From NCBI GenBank assembly GCA_036877525.1, contig JAZGTH010000100.1:2203001-2267000 (forward strand): a DNA stretch of 64,000 nt, read 5' to 3'. The translations under genes were made by a program, and so were the position numbers. Below the pieces are notes generated by a model. That model saw only the letters and a list, made by a program, of their open reading frames with translations, searched no databases and was not told the origin of the DNA. Positions within the stretch are counted from its first letter, which is position 1. Each line of letters opens with the position of its first letter. Source of the stretch: Chromobotia macracanthus. Taxonomy: Eukaryota > Chordata > Actinopteri > Cypriniformes > Botiidae. This document shows, piece by piece, positions 1-12,000 of this stretch.

Positions 1-280
1 TGACTAAGTTTCCGCCTGTTCTTTTCTTGTGGTATATACAGTATTTTAGGACATCACAATGACATCATAGCCACAGTAGGTGTGACGTCACTAAAGAGGT
101 ATTGATGAGCCTTGGCATTAGGGCTTCTTGTGGTGGCTTTCAACAGCAAGAGTTTTTGTTAGAAGTTAGGCTGGGCAGGTGGGTTTAGACTAGCTTTGAT
201 AAGCAAAGACGTTTCTCATTTACTCACTATTAATCAGGATTACCTGTAACACAGGTTATAATTAGAATAATAAGAGGATT

Positions 281-580
281 CCCCGCTAACCATTTTAGGT
301 TGTAAGAATGTTTCCCTAACATTTCCATTAGTAATACAAATAAAAATGTTATTTTGAAAGTTCTAGGAACATTCAAAATGTCCAGTTTTTCACGTTTTTA
401 TTCTTTTTATTCTGTAACATCTGTAAAACATTTCACTAACTACTTAAGAATAACATTTTTGATATATGATATATAACGTTAAACAAATTATACTAACATT
501 ACTGCAAGAACTTTTTTGATAACTTTGAGAGAACTTTGCGATAACGTTAGCCAACATTCTGAGAACATTCCCTGTTAGCT
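281..580. mobile_element. AACGTT-rich MITE copy 1
   Basis: Begins gctaaccattttaggttgta and ends gagaacattccctgttagct; shares the same ordered internal words with the other copies listed. Confidence 0.8.
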
Positions 581-1304
581 GTGTCACTTGGCCGTTTGCT
601 CCATCTGCCCCCCAAAACACTCAGTTTTTATTAATCTTGTGCCTAATACTGACACAAATGCCAACCATTCCCATGATACCGGCACACACTGCTCCTTTTG
701 GCCCAAGTTCGCACCAACTGCACTGCACACTCTCTCTTTCACTGCATCCTTACTTTCCTTACTCGCTCCCTCTCTCCTGGCCTTCTATGTCCCCTGGTCT
801 ACCTTTCTTCTCTCTTTTGGCTGCAGCTTCTCAGCCAGAAGGTACAGAGCATCTGATTGTGAGTGAGGAAGCCTACAGACAATGTTTGTATTGAAAGACA
901 GCTCTTCCTCTCACTCAGCCTGCCTGGGCTGTGTCCCTTTCATAAACAGCCTTCTTGTCCTCGGCACTGAAAAGCGGCGGCCCTCTGGGGGCCAGTTTCA
1001 CCGCACTGCCTCACACCAAGCCAGGCTCCAGTTACAGCTGGCTTTACATTTAAGAGGGCCATGGAGTGGCCGAAGGCTCAGAAGGGCCGTGCTTAGAGCC
1101 TACTTTACATTTAAAAGGGTGACAATGAGGTATGAGCACACCCCTGGACCTGCAACTCTGGCGGACTTTGCGTTTGAAAGTGCCGAGCATGGAGGGTCAA
1201 GCATCATCGTTGAGTGGTCTCTGGAGATCGACTACATTCCAGAGAGATCACGGAGAAACCGGCTTTGTTGCAAAGTGGCACAGACGGGACGTGATGTATA
1301 GTTA

Positions 1305-1506
1305 CCCAGCTAACAATTTTAGGTTGAAAAAACGTTTCCTTAACATTTCCATTAAGTAACAAAAGTTATTATGAAAGTTTTAGGAACGTTTAAAAATGTC
1401 CAAAAAGAAATATTTTACTAATGCTACTGCAAGAACTTTTTTGATAACTTTGAGAGAACTTTTAACAGGATGTTAGCCAACATTTTAAGAACGGTCCCTG
1501 TTAGGG
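1305..1506. mobile_element. AACGTT-rich MITE copy 2
   Basis: Begins cccagctaacaattttaggt and ends aacggtccctgttaggg; an internally deleted relative of copy 1. Confidence 0.8.
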
Positions 1507-1515
1507 TATACTTAC

Positions 1516-4500
1516 GTAATGGCTTAGCATCTGAGACTGGAGGTGGAACTGTGTAGATGTCGGGTCGGTCAGGTCTGGAGAAAAACTGAGGTTGGAGAAC
1601 TCAACGGTTCCTCCAAGGTAGAACACTGAGGAAGATGGAGAGGCTACGGACACATGAAAACGCTTATTAAAAACTGACATTGAGATTTAAATACTGCATA
1701 AAGAAATCAGTGAAACATAGAATCTTATTAAAAAAATGTAAATGTTTTTAACCTAACATTTCTCCATGTCAAACTTTTACATAAAATTTTCACAAAACGA
1801 AGACAAAACGTAGACACTTTTCTAACTCAAACTGTGGAACATGTCTACATGACATCGGTGTGAACTTGAGGGGAACTGATTTCATACAACCACCATAAGT
1901 AACCTCTTATGGTTATGGATCAGACTGTTAAAAGTAACTTGCATAAAACGTCTCAGAGAGGCCAAGTTGTGAGCGAAGATGCCAACTTGATCGATGCAAT
2001 GACATTCAGTCATGTTTAAGTGTGACGTGTGTCCAAATACTTTGTATGTTACACTGATAAAGCAAATATCATAGCAGTGCAATGCATAAGCATATATTAT
2101 GTTACAAACAGACTCGTAATCTCAGCGTTCCTCTGCTGCTGAGACTTTTAACTTACATGAAAAGAAATGAAGCGTCAGTGCAATGGCAGCCGAGAGGGGG
2201 AGGAGGGGGGCAGTTCTCAGCGCCCACTTACTCCATGCCCCGCAATCTGCCCTCTTGCCCCCCATGCTTTTTACATCAGACCCAGATTGTGTCTCGCCGT
2301 CAGATGCACTTGATGTCCGTATGGGCTTTGTCACAAAGTCCTGCCAAACACAAATTCAGAGACTTCGCCTGAATACTCTCAATTCAACATCATTTGTTGA
2401 CACCATTCATTTAGGCAGCTGAAAACTTCTGGATCCCAGAACGTTCTGGAAACGTTATTTCACCGGTGAAATAAACAACCAGTAGGGGACAAACTTTTAC
2501 CATTTCTGGGTGGTCTAAAAACCCCCAAATGTTTGTGTTTAGAAAGAGCGATCCGAGAACATTAGCCTTTGGTTTCCAAGAAAACCAAACGGGGAGCAAA
2601 TATAACGTTATGGCAACGTTCTGCGACGTTACTATCATCATGCACCACATCACAAAACACTATGCAATGCAACAAATAAACGCCTTTATATTTAATAATG
2701 AAAATAAGATCAATAATGCAGTTACTTTAGCTTTGTCCGATGCGGCTGTGAGCGCGGTGCTGATGGAAGTCTTCACCTGCGCAGGTGAACCAGCGGGGGC
2801 GCGGGGTCCTGAACCAGACACGCTGTAAACTTCGCAGTTTCCGTGGTGGGGAAAAGTCCTCATCGCCGGGCCTCTTGTGACTCCTTTGCGGCGATACGGA
2901 ACAATGGCTTGGGCTGAGAAATTAGCCTGGAAAACCAGCGCGATGACTCCGTCGACACCCGACCTGAGCGCGTCTGGCGCGGCGAGCGCTCGCTCTCCGC
3001 GTCCCTCGGTGAACTGCACGACCCAGCATGCACCGCGGCACAATGGGCGCACTATATGCAGGTGCAATCCACAGAAATTGTGGGCAAACTTCGTGGCTAA
3101 TAATGGCAGTCTGATGTTGCATGATTATGCATTATTAAATTGATCGAGGAGAAGATTGTATCATTATACCGGATCATCTACTGTGCATTAAAAACGATGC
3201 ATTGCTCAAGTATTCATCTTAACAAGAGCCAGTGTGGATAACATCTTTCCCTGTTGTTTTCCTGCCAGGGAGGCATGCAGCCCGAGAACAAAGTGGACCC
3301 AATATATATACAATTTTATCATTATTACTGTACTAGTGAAGTGTGTGTGTGTGTTTGTGTGTGTTGACCACTTACTGTACACACAGATTTTCTAAATTGT
3401 ATGAGATGGATAATGCTGCAGCAAACAAAGTCTCATCTTACTTTAAGAAATGAGAGTAAATAATATTACTACCTTAAATTCTTCTATCATATGAATATAA
3501 AGTATTTATCATAATCATTTATATAATATCTACATTATACTAACTACAATCTTTCTTTATTTTTTTCCTTTATATTTCAAAATTTGCATGTAGTTTCTAA
3601 CTAATAAAACAATACAGCAGACAACTTTGTCGTTCAAGATAAATATACTTTAATGGTGTGGCATGGTTTAGAAGACCCACAATGTAGCTTTGGTGCAGTT
3701 GTTCAAATGAAAATGGACTTGCTTGTTTCAAGGCTGTACTGCATTGTGGCTCATCGGATGGATATGCTTGGTTGTGCATTTCATAATTGTTCATTCTGTG
3801 TCAATATGTTTTTGGATCCAGTCTATGAACTTGGCCTGTAACAGTCAGAACCCCAACTCACAACCCCCATCAGAAACCAGCGACCGCCCGTGTGTGCTTG
3901 ACAAGACAGAGGAACACCAGAGTCCCCCTGCAATCAAAAACTGGTTATATAACAGAGAGACAGGTCTAAAGAGACAGCTCACATTGTGCAATTAAATGGT
4001 AGTTTATGTTCGGTTCATGAGACGTGACCCAGTCCAGGAATTGGACTTCCCTCACCCAACAGGCATCATGTTCTCCTGAGCCATGCCAGCACACAGCATG
4101 CAATTTGCAATGGTCAGTTTATAATAATGATTTACAATTTGAGCTGTCAGGTACATTTTCCCGGGAAATGTCAGTTTGACTTCATATGACTTTAACATAT
4201 GTAATGAAAAGTATTTGAAGTATCCTGCAATTTTGTTTCAAACAGAAATGGCTGTAGAGGCGACTGTTCTTCCAAAAGGGCCTGAATATGTCCTCGGAAG
4301 ATCTTGTCACCCTGTGTTAGTCTGAAGGACAGCAGCATGACATTGGAGGTGGAGTTCAGTGAGACTGGCACCGATACTGATACACAAAACCTACAGAGAA
4401 CAGATCCAAATGAAACTAACAATCTCTGTTTTTAATCAAAGACTTTCCAAAGAAAACACAGACAGGTTTATGTTCACGGGTGTAACGGAGGCCAGTTATT

Positions 4501-5347
4501 GCGTCAATAGTGTATAAACCTCAATCCCCGATCTCATGAGCTGAAGTGTGGAAATTCTGCACCACTAGCATCACCAAGCGGAACTGGAACGTTTAAAAAA
4601 GTTTTTAGTTTTAACATAGAAAAAATGGCACACTTCAGATTAAAAAATAATTTTCTGAGTTGTATAAATATCAAGATAGTCAATTAAGTTTTTCAGTGGA
4701 TCATTTGCAACTAACAGAGTATGCTGGTTGAGCTGTACCTCAGATCAGATATGATTGTTTTCAATATACACTGATTATCTTAGTGAAATACAAATGTTAA
4801 GGTATATTATGGAATGCAAATATTCTTATTCTTGTGCTGTATTTACATTGTGTGTGTTTGAAGGCTTCACTCACCATGTGCTGTATGTGGTTTGCTGTGG
4901 TAGATACATACTCACTAGAGTAAGCATGTTGGTACTCTGGTATAAACTCCACATTGGCAATATGGAACATGCCAGTAAAATACACACCACTGTTGCTCTC
5001 TCCGAACTACAAACACACACATCGTGCACCTCCCTATTGCCAGTTCCGCATGCATCCACAAGAACTCCACAGCAACAGAAGTTATCATTAAAATAAATGA
5101 TGAAATTCTTGACGTATCTTTCATTGTTTTGGAAAAATGTCCTGCATTAATTTTTTTACATGGTTTTACATTGCCTACAGTCACTGAAGTACTTGAAGAA
5201 ATTGCGGTTGCCATGGTACCTTATCTAAGGAACTCCAGCAGCAGCTCAACCTACTCACCTTAGTCGCATCTTCCTGGGACGAATCATTTTTTCTGGCCTG
5301 GCCTCCTTCTCGCACTCTTTCCATGGCATGAAATCATTCATTTGGAC
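1516..5347 (-). CDS. tmprss7-like type II membrane serine protease, 5' part only
   Basis: Seen: exon 4875-5006 encodes a SEA-domain start (VYFTGMFHIANVEFIPEYQ) that closely resembles the human TMPRSS7 SEA start as I recall it. It has a tag acceptor and a gtgag donor. Upstream, 5259-5347 holds a start (ATG at 5341) and a very basic cytoplasmic tail. A hydrophobic stretch around 5020-5107 could be the membrane anchor. Exon-like 4250-4390 reads as a later SEA segment. Exon 1516-1643 (acceptor, gtaag donor) is a second SEA-type start (VFYLGGTVEFSN). The CUB, LDL-receptor and protease domains would lie left of the window. Odd: only 10-40 bases separate the anchor-like stretch from the SEA exon, in a different frame, and 4250-4390 lacks a clear GT donor, so the gene may be damaged. 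The 1516-1643 exon could instead belong to a neighbouring protease gene. Confidence 0.5.
2730..3080. promoter_or_regulatory. CpG-rich island-like patch
   Basis: This is a GC- and CpG-rich stretch in otherwise AT-rich sequence, with several GCGC and CGCG words and a tatatgca motif near 3053. It looks like a CpG-island promoter, possibly for a leftward gene that includes the SEA-type exon at 1516-1643. No first exon could be assigned to it, so the promoter role is inference. Confidence 0.4.
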
Positions 5348-5359
5348 CTGAAACGTACT

Positions 5360-6094
5360 GGGACCCTGTCAGGCATTCCCAAAATCTGCTGACTATCTTA
5401 CTGCCTGCAACATGCTGCAAATGTGAATAAAACCAAACGAGGCTGTTTCGCCCCAGCAGAGTTTAACTGTATACAGTCAGGTGCAGACAGTGAGACCTGT
5501 GTTTACTTACCCTATACGTTCATTCAACCCCTTTAAACTCCTTTAAGGGTACTAAAACACACGCAGCCTCAGATCAGTTCAGTCATTCTTTGCTTTATGA
5601 TGTAATTTAAACACTTTATGTAGGCACAGGATGTGTACATTTATTTAAACATGATAAATGTTAATGTTTGCTTACTTAAAAAGGCTCTAGCCTCAGGTGA
5701 GGCAATAAAAACATACAGACACATAGCTAGGAAGCCGAATATAAATCATTGTCATCATAACTGACACACATCTGGGTTACCAGAGCAGCTTTTTGACCAA
5801 ATAAAATGACATGGCAGCAATCTAACACTTTCCGTACTAACACAACACACATTTTCTCTGCCCTCTCTTTGCCATTCTTTCACATAAACGCTCACACACA
5901 CTCAGGCACGTGTCATTAAAAACACACTGTTCCTACTTATATGTATATAAATATACATATCCACGTGTATGCATTGGAAAATAATGCAAAAACAGACGTA
6001 TAAATCCTGTAATATGGCGTCGTTTATGGATATCCACATCAGGGCTATGTAAAAACAGTCATATTGTTTGATTGGCATGTGGGAAATGTTTTGC
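5360..6094. other. Spacer between tmprss7-like gene and spata13, with spata13 3' UTR
   Basis: The stretch directly left of the spata13 stop should be its 3' UTR. A TTTATT (AATAAA on the minus strand) at 5640-5645 is a candidate polyadenylation signal. A possible non-coding donor (ggtaagt on the minus strand) near 5507-5514 could mark a 5' UTR exon of the tmprss7-like gene. No other gene is visible. Confidence 0.4.
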
Positions 6095-9000
6095 TTATTT
6101 CCTGAAGAGGGCGCTGCGTGCAAGTGAGTACCACAGGTGAGCAGGTTTCTTCTTTGGCTCTGCTAAAGAGAAGACCTGCTGCTGCGGGACGCTGGTTGGT
6201 ACAGTCACGTGTCGCTGGTGGAGAGGATGTAAGGTCTGATGGTGGGGAGGCTGAGGATGACCACAGTAATTCATTTCTAAAAAAGTACAGACACAATACA
6301 TTAGGTGGAAAAGCTTAACATTGTAGAAAAAATGGGGAAATTACAATGCTTATAATGGTGACTGTAGGAAAGCCCTTAAGTTGAGAGGTTATTGGCTCAT
6401 CGGTAAAAGGCACTGCTTAATTTTTGCTCTTAAAAGTGTCAGCATGGGCTGTGTTTCCTAAAAGCATCATAACCCTAACCTGATCGTTGGGACCACTGCT
6501 GCCAATTGGTACTACGATATACTTACGATGCAGCCCCGACCAGTCTGCAAAAGTGTTTGTTTTTCTCTAATTTGAGCAAAACAAAACTTCAATCGTCAGA
6601 TTTTATTAGTGATATGAATTGTTATTGAAACAAGTTTACAGCCAAGAGCAAAGCAATTAGACAGTATTCATCTCTGAAATGGCACCCACAGAAACTGTTT
6701 GAAAGACAGGACATACTTTTCATTTTGCCTTGTTTAGATTGTCTAGCGTTCTGAACTGCTTGCTTCCTCTGAGCCTCGGTAATCTCTATCCCTAAAAAGA
6801 GAAACAGTGAAACTTCCTTAACAAACATTGTTCTTTTGAAATCATGGCTTAAAATAAAAAAGGACATTTTTATGCTAATCAATAATTTTAGCCCTGAGAC
6901 TTACCCATCTCTTGGTCGTCTTGAACTCGTCTGCGCTCTCGTTCAAACGCTTGCAACCATTTCTGCTTATCCTGGTTCTTTCTGCAGCACAGCACACACA
7001 GCACCTCCAAGTTCTCAGAATGTCGCAGTGAGAACGCGTTCTTTAGTATGCCCAAATTGGTGTGCCGTCCATCAGGTAGGTCGATTAGCTCGAGGTGGTC
7101 CGCATCCAGACGCCCGCGGTAATGCAGAAGGTCTCTTCGCAGAACGTCTTTCTTACAGAACACCAGCTGATGGTCAAACAGGAAGCAGCTCCGTTGCTGC
7201 GTCTTACCGGCACGCACTATCTGCGTCAGCTCACCTGAGTGGATCAGCTCTGAGCTCCGTGTTAACACATCATCTCCCTGTAGGAAGGTGAAGGAGAATT
7301 GTTGTGTTGATATAAGTGTTGATAAAGTGTTGCTTTGAAGTACTTTGGAATAGCTACACCAAATGCATCAGGATCATCAGGATCAACATCTTTTTACAAA
7401 TCAGTTTTTTTTTGTGGTTGCCTATAATAGGCTTTGTAAAGTGTATATTCAGATACTAGCCCTGTGAATGATAATCTATTGATTAAATTACTTGTTGGTT
7501 AATACTGCCATTAATCTAATAAACAGATAAACACTTAACTTATTGCATTACAGACACGTCTGTCAAGTCAAAGTTTCTCATACAAAAAACAGAGATAGTG
7601 GATAACACCCTAAATAGTTTCAGTATTCTTTAGATTGTGTTAATCAGTGCCCTCACTAACCTCCCAGTGTAGGATGGAAACCTGCCAGTGAGCAATGGTG
7701 TCTAGGCTCTCAAGACGTCTTTTCCTCTCGTTTATCAGACTTGCCACATTCTTCATTGCTTTATGTGCTGCACACACCCCTAAATAGTCACTGCGGGCAA
7801 AAACATACACGATCAGTAAAAATGTGTAGCTGATACAACTTGTATGACATTATTTATTTATTTCTCAGGTTTGAAACGCTTACGTTGATAGTTTTTATAG
7901 ACTTTGCATTAAAACTGCATTACGCAAGAGATCTGTATGCAAGAGAATAGGCTACCTGTAGTCTTTGGGTGTGTATTTCAAGAGCTCTCCTAGTTGAAGA
8001 TGATATTTACAGATCTTCTGTACAGGTGTGAGTAAGAAGCCAGCGATGGAGATGTCGATCATCTGCTGCAGTAGTCGACATGACTCAAAGAAGTATTTAT
8101 ATTTCCCCTGTTTCATTAAGCGATGTAACTCAGCGCACGCTGCTGGATGAGTGTTACAATATTCTGAGTATATAGAGAAACCATCCCCCTGAGTGAGTGA
8201 GAGAGAGAGAATCAGAAAAATATGAGCAATTTAAAACCCTTGACATGGTATTTCAGAGGATGTGAATACACTTTGTGTGTAAAGATACCTGCTGAAGGAA
8301 GCAGGAGCCAATTTCACTCAGATGAGGGTTTTCTTTGTTGTATTTCCTTTCTAGTTCCTTCAGAAACGTTCTCTGGAACTTGTAGATGTCTTCGATGTTG
8401 CTGAAGATTGTCTGTAGCTGTACTTGAGTGAACATGCCGGGATGCTTCCTACACTGACGGATATATCCCTACAACAGATGTGTTAACCTTGTCATTTCAC
8501 CAGTAGATTTAATTTAGAACCAGTGAAATACGGACAGTGTTGCATTGCTTAGTAGATTTATCATTTGACATTTTTAAAATGTTTGACCAGTAGAGGTCAG
8601 CAAAGAACAGCCCTCAAAAGCCACTGTTTGGAATAGTAACTTAGTATATAGTAACTTAGTAAATAGTATCATACTACTGCAGTATATACTATATGTATAC
8701 TAGGCATACAATTCAAATGTTCCGTACGCATAAAATACCCTCGTTACTACATCTGCAAAATGTGCAGCATACAACAGTGCACCCTGCACTGAGCACTGTA
8801 TCCCACAATGCAATGCATTCAACTTGACTTGTCATATCTGGTGTAATGAATGAGCTGGACGTAATATTTGTTGTTTCTTTCTTGACTCAATATTGGAATG
8901 GACTAGAAAAATAGAACAATTTTTATGCAAACCTGATTAAAAAATGCAAAACTGTGAATGTCTTACCTGGACTTAATAAATAATGAAAAGTATTGAGGTC

Positions 9001-12000
9001 ACATGACCATAAAGTAGCATACTACTGCTTGAAATGTTAGTAAAGTAGTATAGACTGCAGTTTTCTAGAATTGCATTCCAAGCATGCCATGGAGATACGT
9101 GCTGACCAAGGTGACTAACTGGGGCGGAGTTAAAGACAACATTAAACTGAGCTCTACACCCACATTGTAAGAGATAATGTTTGTAGTTATCTCAAATGAA
9201 GACAAATGTGGGTTTCATTTAAGTTTAATCTCAAATTTAAAAGACAGGCGTGGGACAATCTTTAAGATTCTACAATGCGGGCAACATTTAAGATAAGGGT
9301 TCATTTGTGATAAACAGTTTATATAGACCAGAAACAGTGCAGATGCACCTAAAATACCGTAGAACTGTAATGGCTGCTCACCTCGCAGATGTCTTTGAGA
9401 TGTTTAATGTAAACACGCTCTGTGTCCATGATCTCCTTAACCACATTAGCTCTCATCTGTTCTCGATGCTCAGAGCTTTGTTTGTGCGTGTCCGAGGGGG
9501 CGGACTCTTCCACACCCAGAGAATTCTCCACACTATCACTGCTCGAATCTTCCTGATTTACCCGAACCTTAAAAATCAACAGGTTTATTACGCTTAGTTA
9601 AATTCCTAAATGGACCAGTAAGCTGATGACCATGATCTAGCACAATTTGAGTACAACTACTGGTATTAAACAGGTTTTTAACTGATGGAGACATTGAACT
9701 GGTTAATCCTCTTCAGTATGAAGAGCTGATCAAATCACTTAAGGCCTCTTTGTGTCTGATTGACTCATCTTGTTGGATCTTAAGAGGAAACAGCCCAAGA
9801 TCGGATACACCAAAGTGGTTTCATTCACTCTCATCTCTTTTAAACTGGTCAATCAGCACAAATAATCATGATGACACATGTGCCAGTTCCTGTTGGGCTG
9901 TCCAGAGCAACCACGCAGCCTGTCTTACTACGGCCTTGTTCACGGCTGGTATTCAGTTTCATCACGAGTGATTCAATCACAACTGTTCAGCTGAGACACA
10001 TTGCTAGTTACACCGGTAGAGTGAAACGCATCTCAGACGCATCACCTGTGACCACATGTTTGACTTTTGTTTCACAGCCATTACACTAAGAAAGTCACAA
10101 TGCCACTCACCCTCACAAAGCTGGAGGGAAACCACGCCTGACAGTCGCCCACCATCCCCCACCACCAGTCCTTCTCCTGAACATCCAAAACCCGGATCAC
10201 ATCCCCCGCTTTGAAGGCCAGCTCCTGCTCTTCCATTGTGACATGGTCCCACAAGGCCTCCGCATACACTGCATGGCCTGAGTTGATGTACTGAAGAAAC
10301 AGAAACGGAGATTGTAGTCAGTCTGAACGTATGCAGATTAAAGATCACATGAAAGACAAGAGATAAGTGAAAAATAGGCAGATAACATACAAACACAGGA
10401 TTAAAAAAAAATGAATATTTTTTCATCATTACTCACTCTTACGTCATTTCCAAACCTGTGACTTTTTTTTTCTGTGGAACACAAAAGATATTTATTTCTT
10501 GGTTCTGTGTCCATACAATTAAAAGTCAATGAATGCCACTATTGCTGGATTATGTAAATTTTTACCAATTTACATCAAAATATCTTTTGTTTATCTCAGA
10601 AACAAAAAAAAAAGTCAAAAAGTTTTGGAATGACCTGAGGGTGAGTAAAATGGAAAATGTTTATTTTTGTGTTAACTATCTCTTTAAACATTTAATATAA
10701 CTTTATAAATGAACACATCCAACCTGGTTGAGTGTAACAAGGTTGACTTCCGGTTGAAGGTATGGTGTTCCTTCCGTCAGTTCTTCAAAGCTACCGTCCT
10801 CTTCACTGACACTGTCATCCAGCATTGGATTACAACTACCGTCTACAATTCAACCATGCACACTGACTGGGGTTACAGCGAAACAATATTCCTTTTCTAT
10901 CATCATAATCTCACAATACAGCCTCTCTTCTTTTCAGCTCAAGTGGGTGCACATGCATTTAATAAAAACACACTCACCACTGAGCACTCTGTGTCGTCCC
11001 ATTTTATCCAGGCCGATAGGTGTACTTTGGGAGAAGGTGCAGGGTCTCAGGCGGGCAGACACCGCCCGGTATGGAGGAACTCTATGAGAAGGTACTGGAG
11101 GACGAGAAACCGGCTGCAAGACAGACGTACAGAATAGACTTTAATCAGCAGTCCATCATGCAGCAGACCTTACGTTCAGACAATGTTTAGTGACTGTTCA
11201 CAGCAGGACCTATGAGAGGTTCTTCTCAGCTGTTCTGCATGCATAACATTATAGACAAAACACTGTTTTACTTCACTCCAAAATAAAAAAACCTAGAGGA
11301 AATTATTTTGGAAAAAAATATTTTTAGACTGAAACCAGTTGTTTTGCACTGTGACAATTATTAAGCAAATTTTCCAAAATTCTGATTACTGTAATCAAAT
11401 TCTCATTACTGTTATAAAGTAAAAAAATGTGGAAAGTCATTTATATAACAATAAGCATATGATAAATTCAGTACAAATACTATCATGATTTATAAATGCA
11501 GTACAGTTTAAATGCACAATTATTTGGATTGCAGTAATAAGAGTGGGAATCTTTTCATACCGTATTATGATAATGAGAACAGCAGGGTGCTTAGGAAATG
11601 CATTAAAAAATGATTGTCTGCTATAGACTTTTAAACACTGCCTTTAGACACAGCCTTTTAAGCACATGAATTAAGGTGTTCCTGTGGAACAAAAGTAGTT
11701 ACAGGAAAGATACTGAGTAGTTACAATATAAAAAAATATATATATTTTTTAATCTGACCTATGACATTATAAACCCCTAACAATGCTACACCCAGAGGGC
11801 AAAATAGGATGTAGCAAGTTTGGATCACCAAAACACGTGTATTATTTTGGGTTTAGATTCTCATAAAATGTACATTATATTATTTTCATCATCTACTTTT
11901 TGATGTATGAAATACACTAACTACATTGTACATAGGACCAATCTGAACCTTATCAGCTTGACTCATGAATATTAATTAGATGACATAATGTTCACCCAGC

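Larger units (their letters stand above)
1..1515. other. Intergenic or intronic, no gene recognised
   Basis: Apart from two AACGTT-type MITE copies at 281-580 and 1305-1506, I see no supported gene here. Short open frames at about 588-1301 on the plus strand have no recognisable protein family and no splice context. Confidence 0.5.

Noticed and set aside
882..1301. 139-residue plus-strand frame
   Set aside because: No recognisable family, no splice context, and it runs up to a MITE.
2660..3067. 135-residue minus-strand frame in the CpG patch
   Set aside because: GC-rich DNA gives long chance frames; arginine/alanine-rich with no known domain.
5206..5220. X-box-like gttgccatggtacc
   Set aside because: Lies in a probable intron near the tmprss7-like 5' end with no ciliary gene nearby; likely chance.
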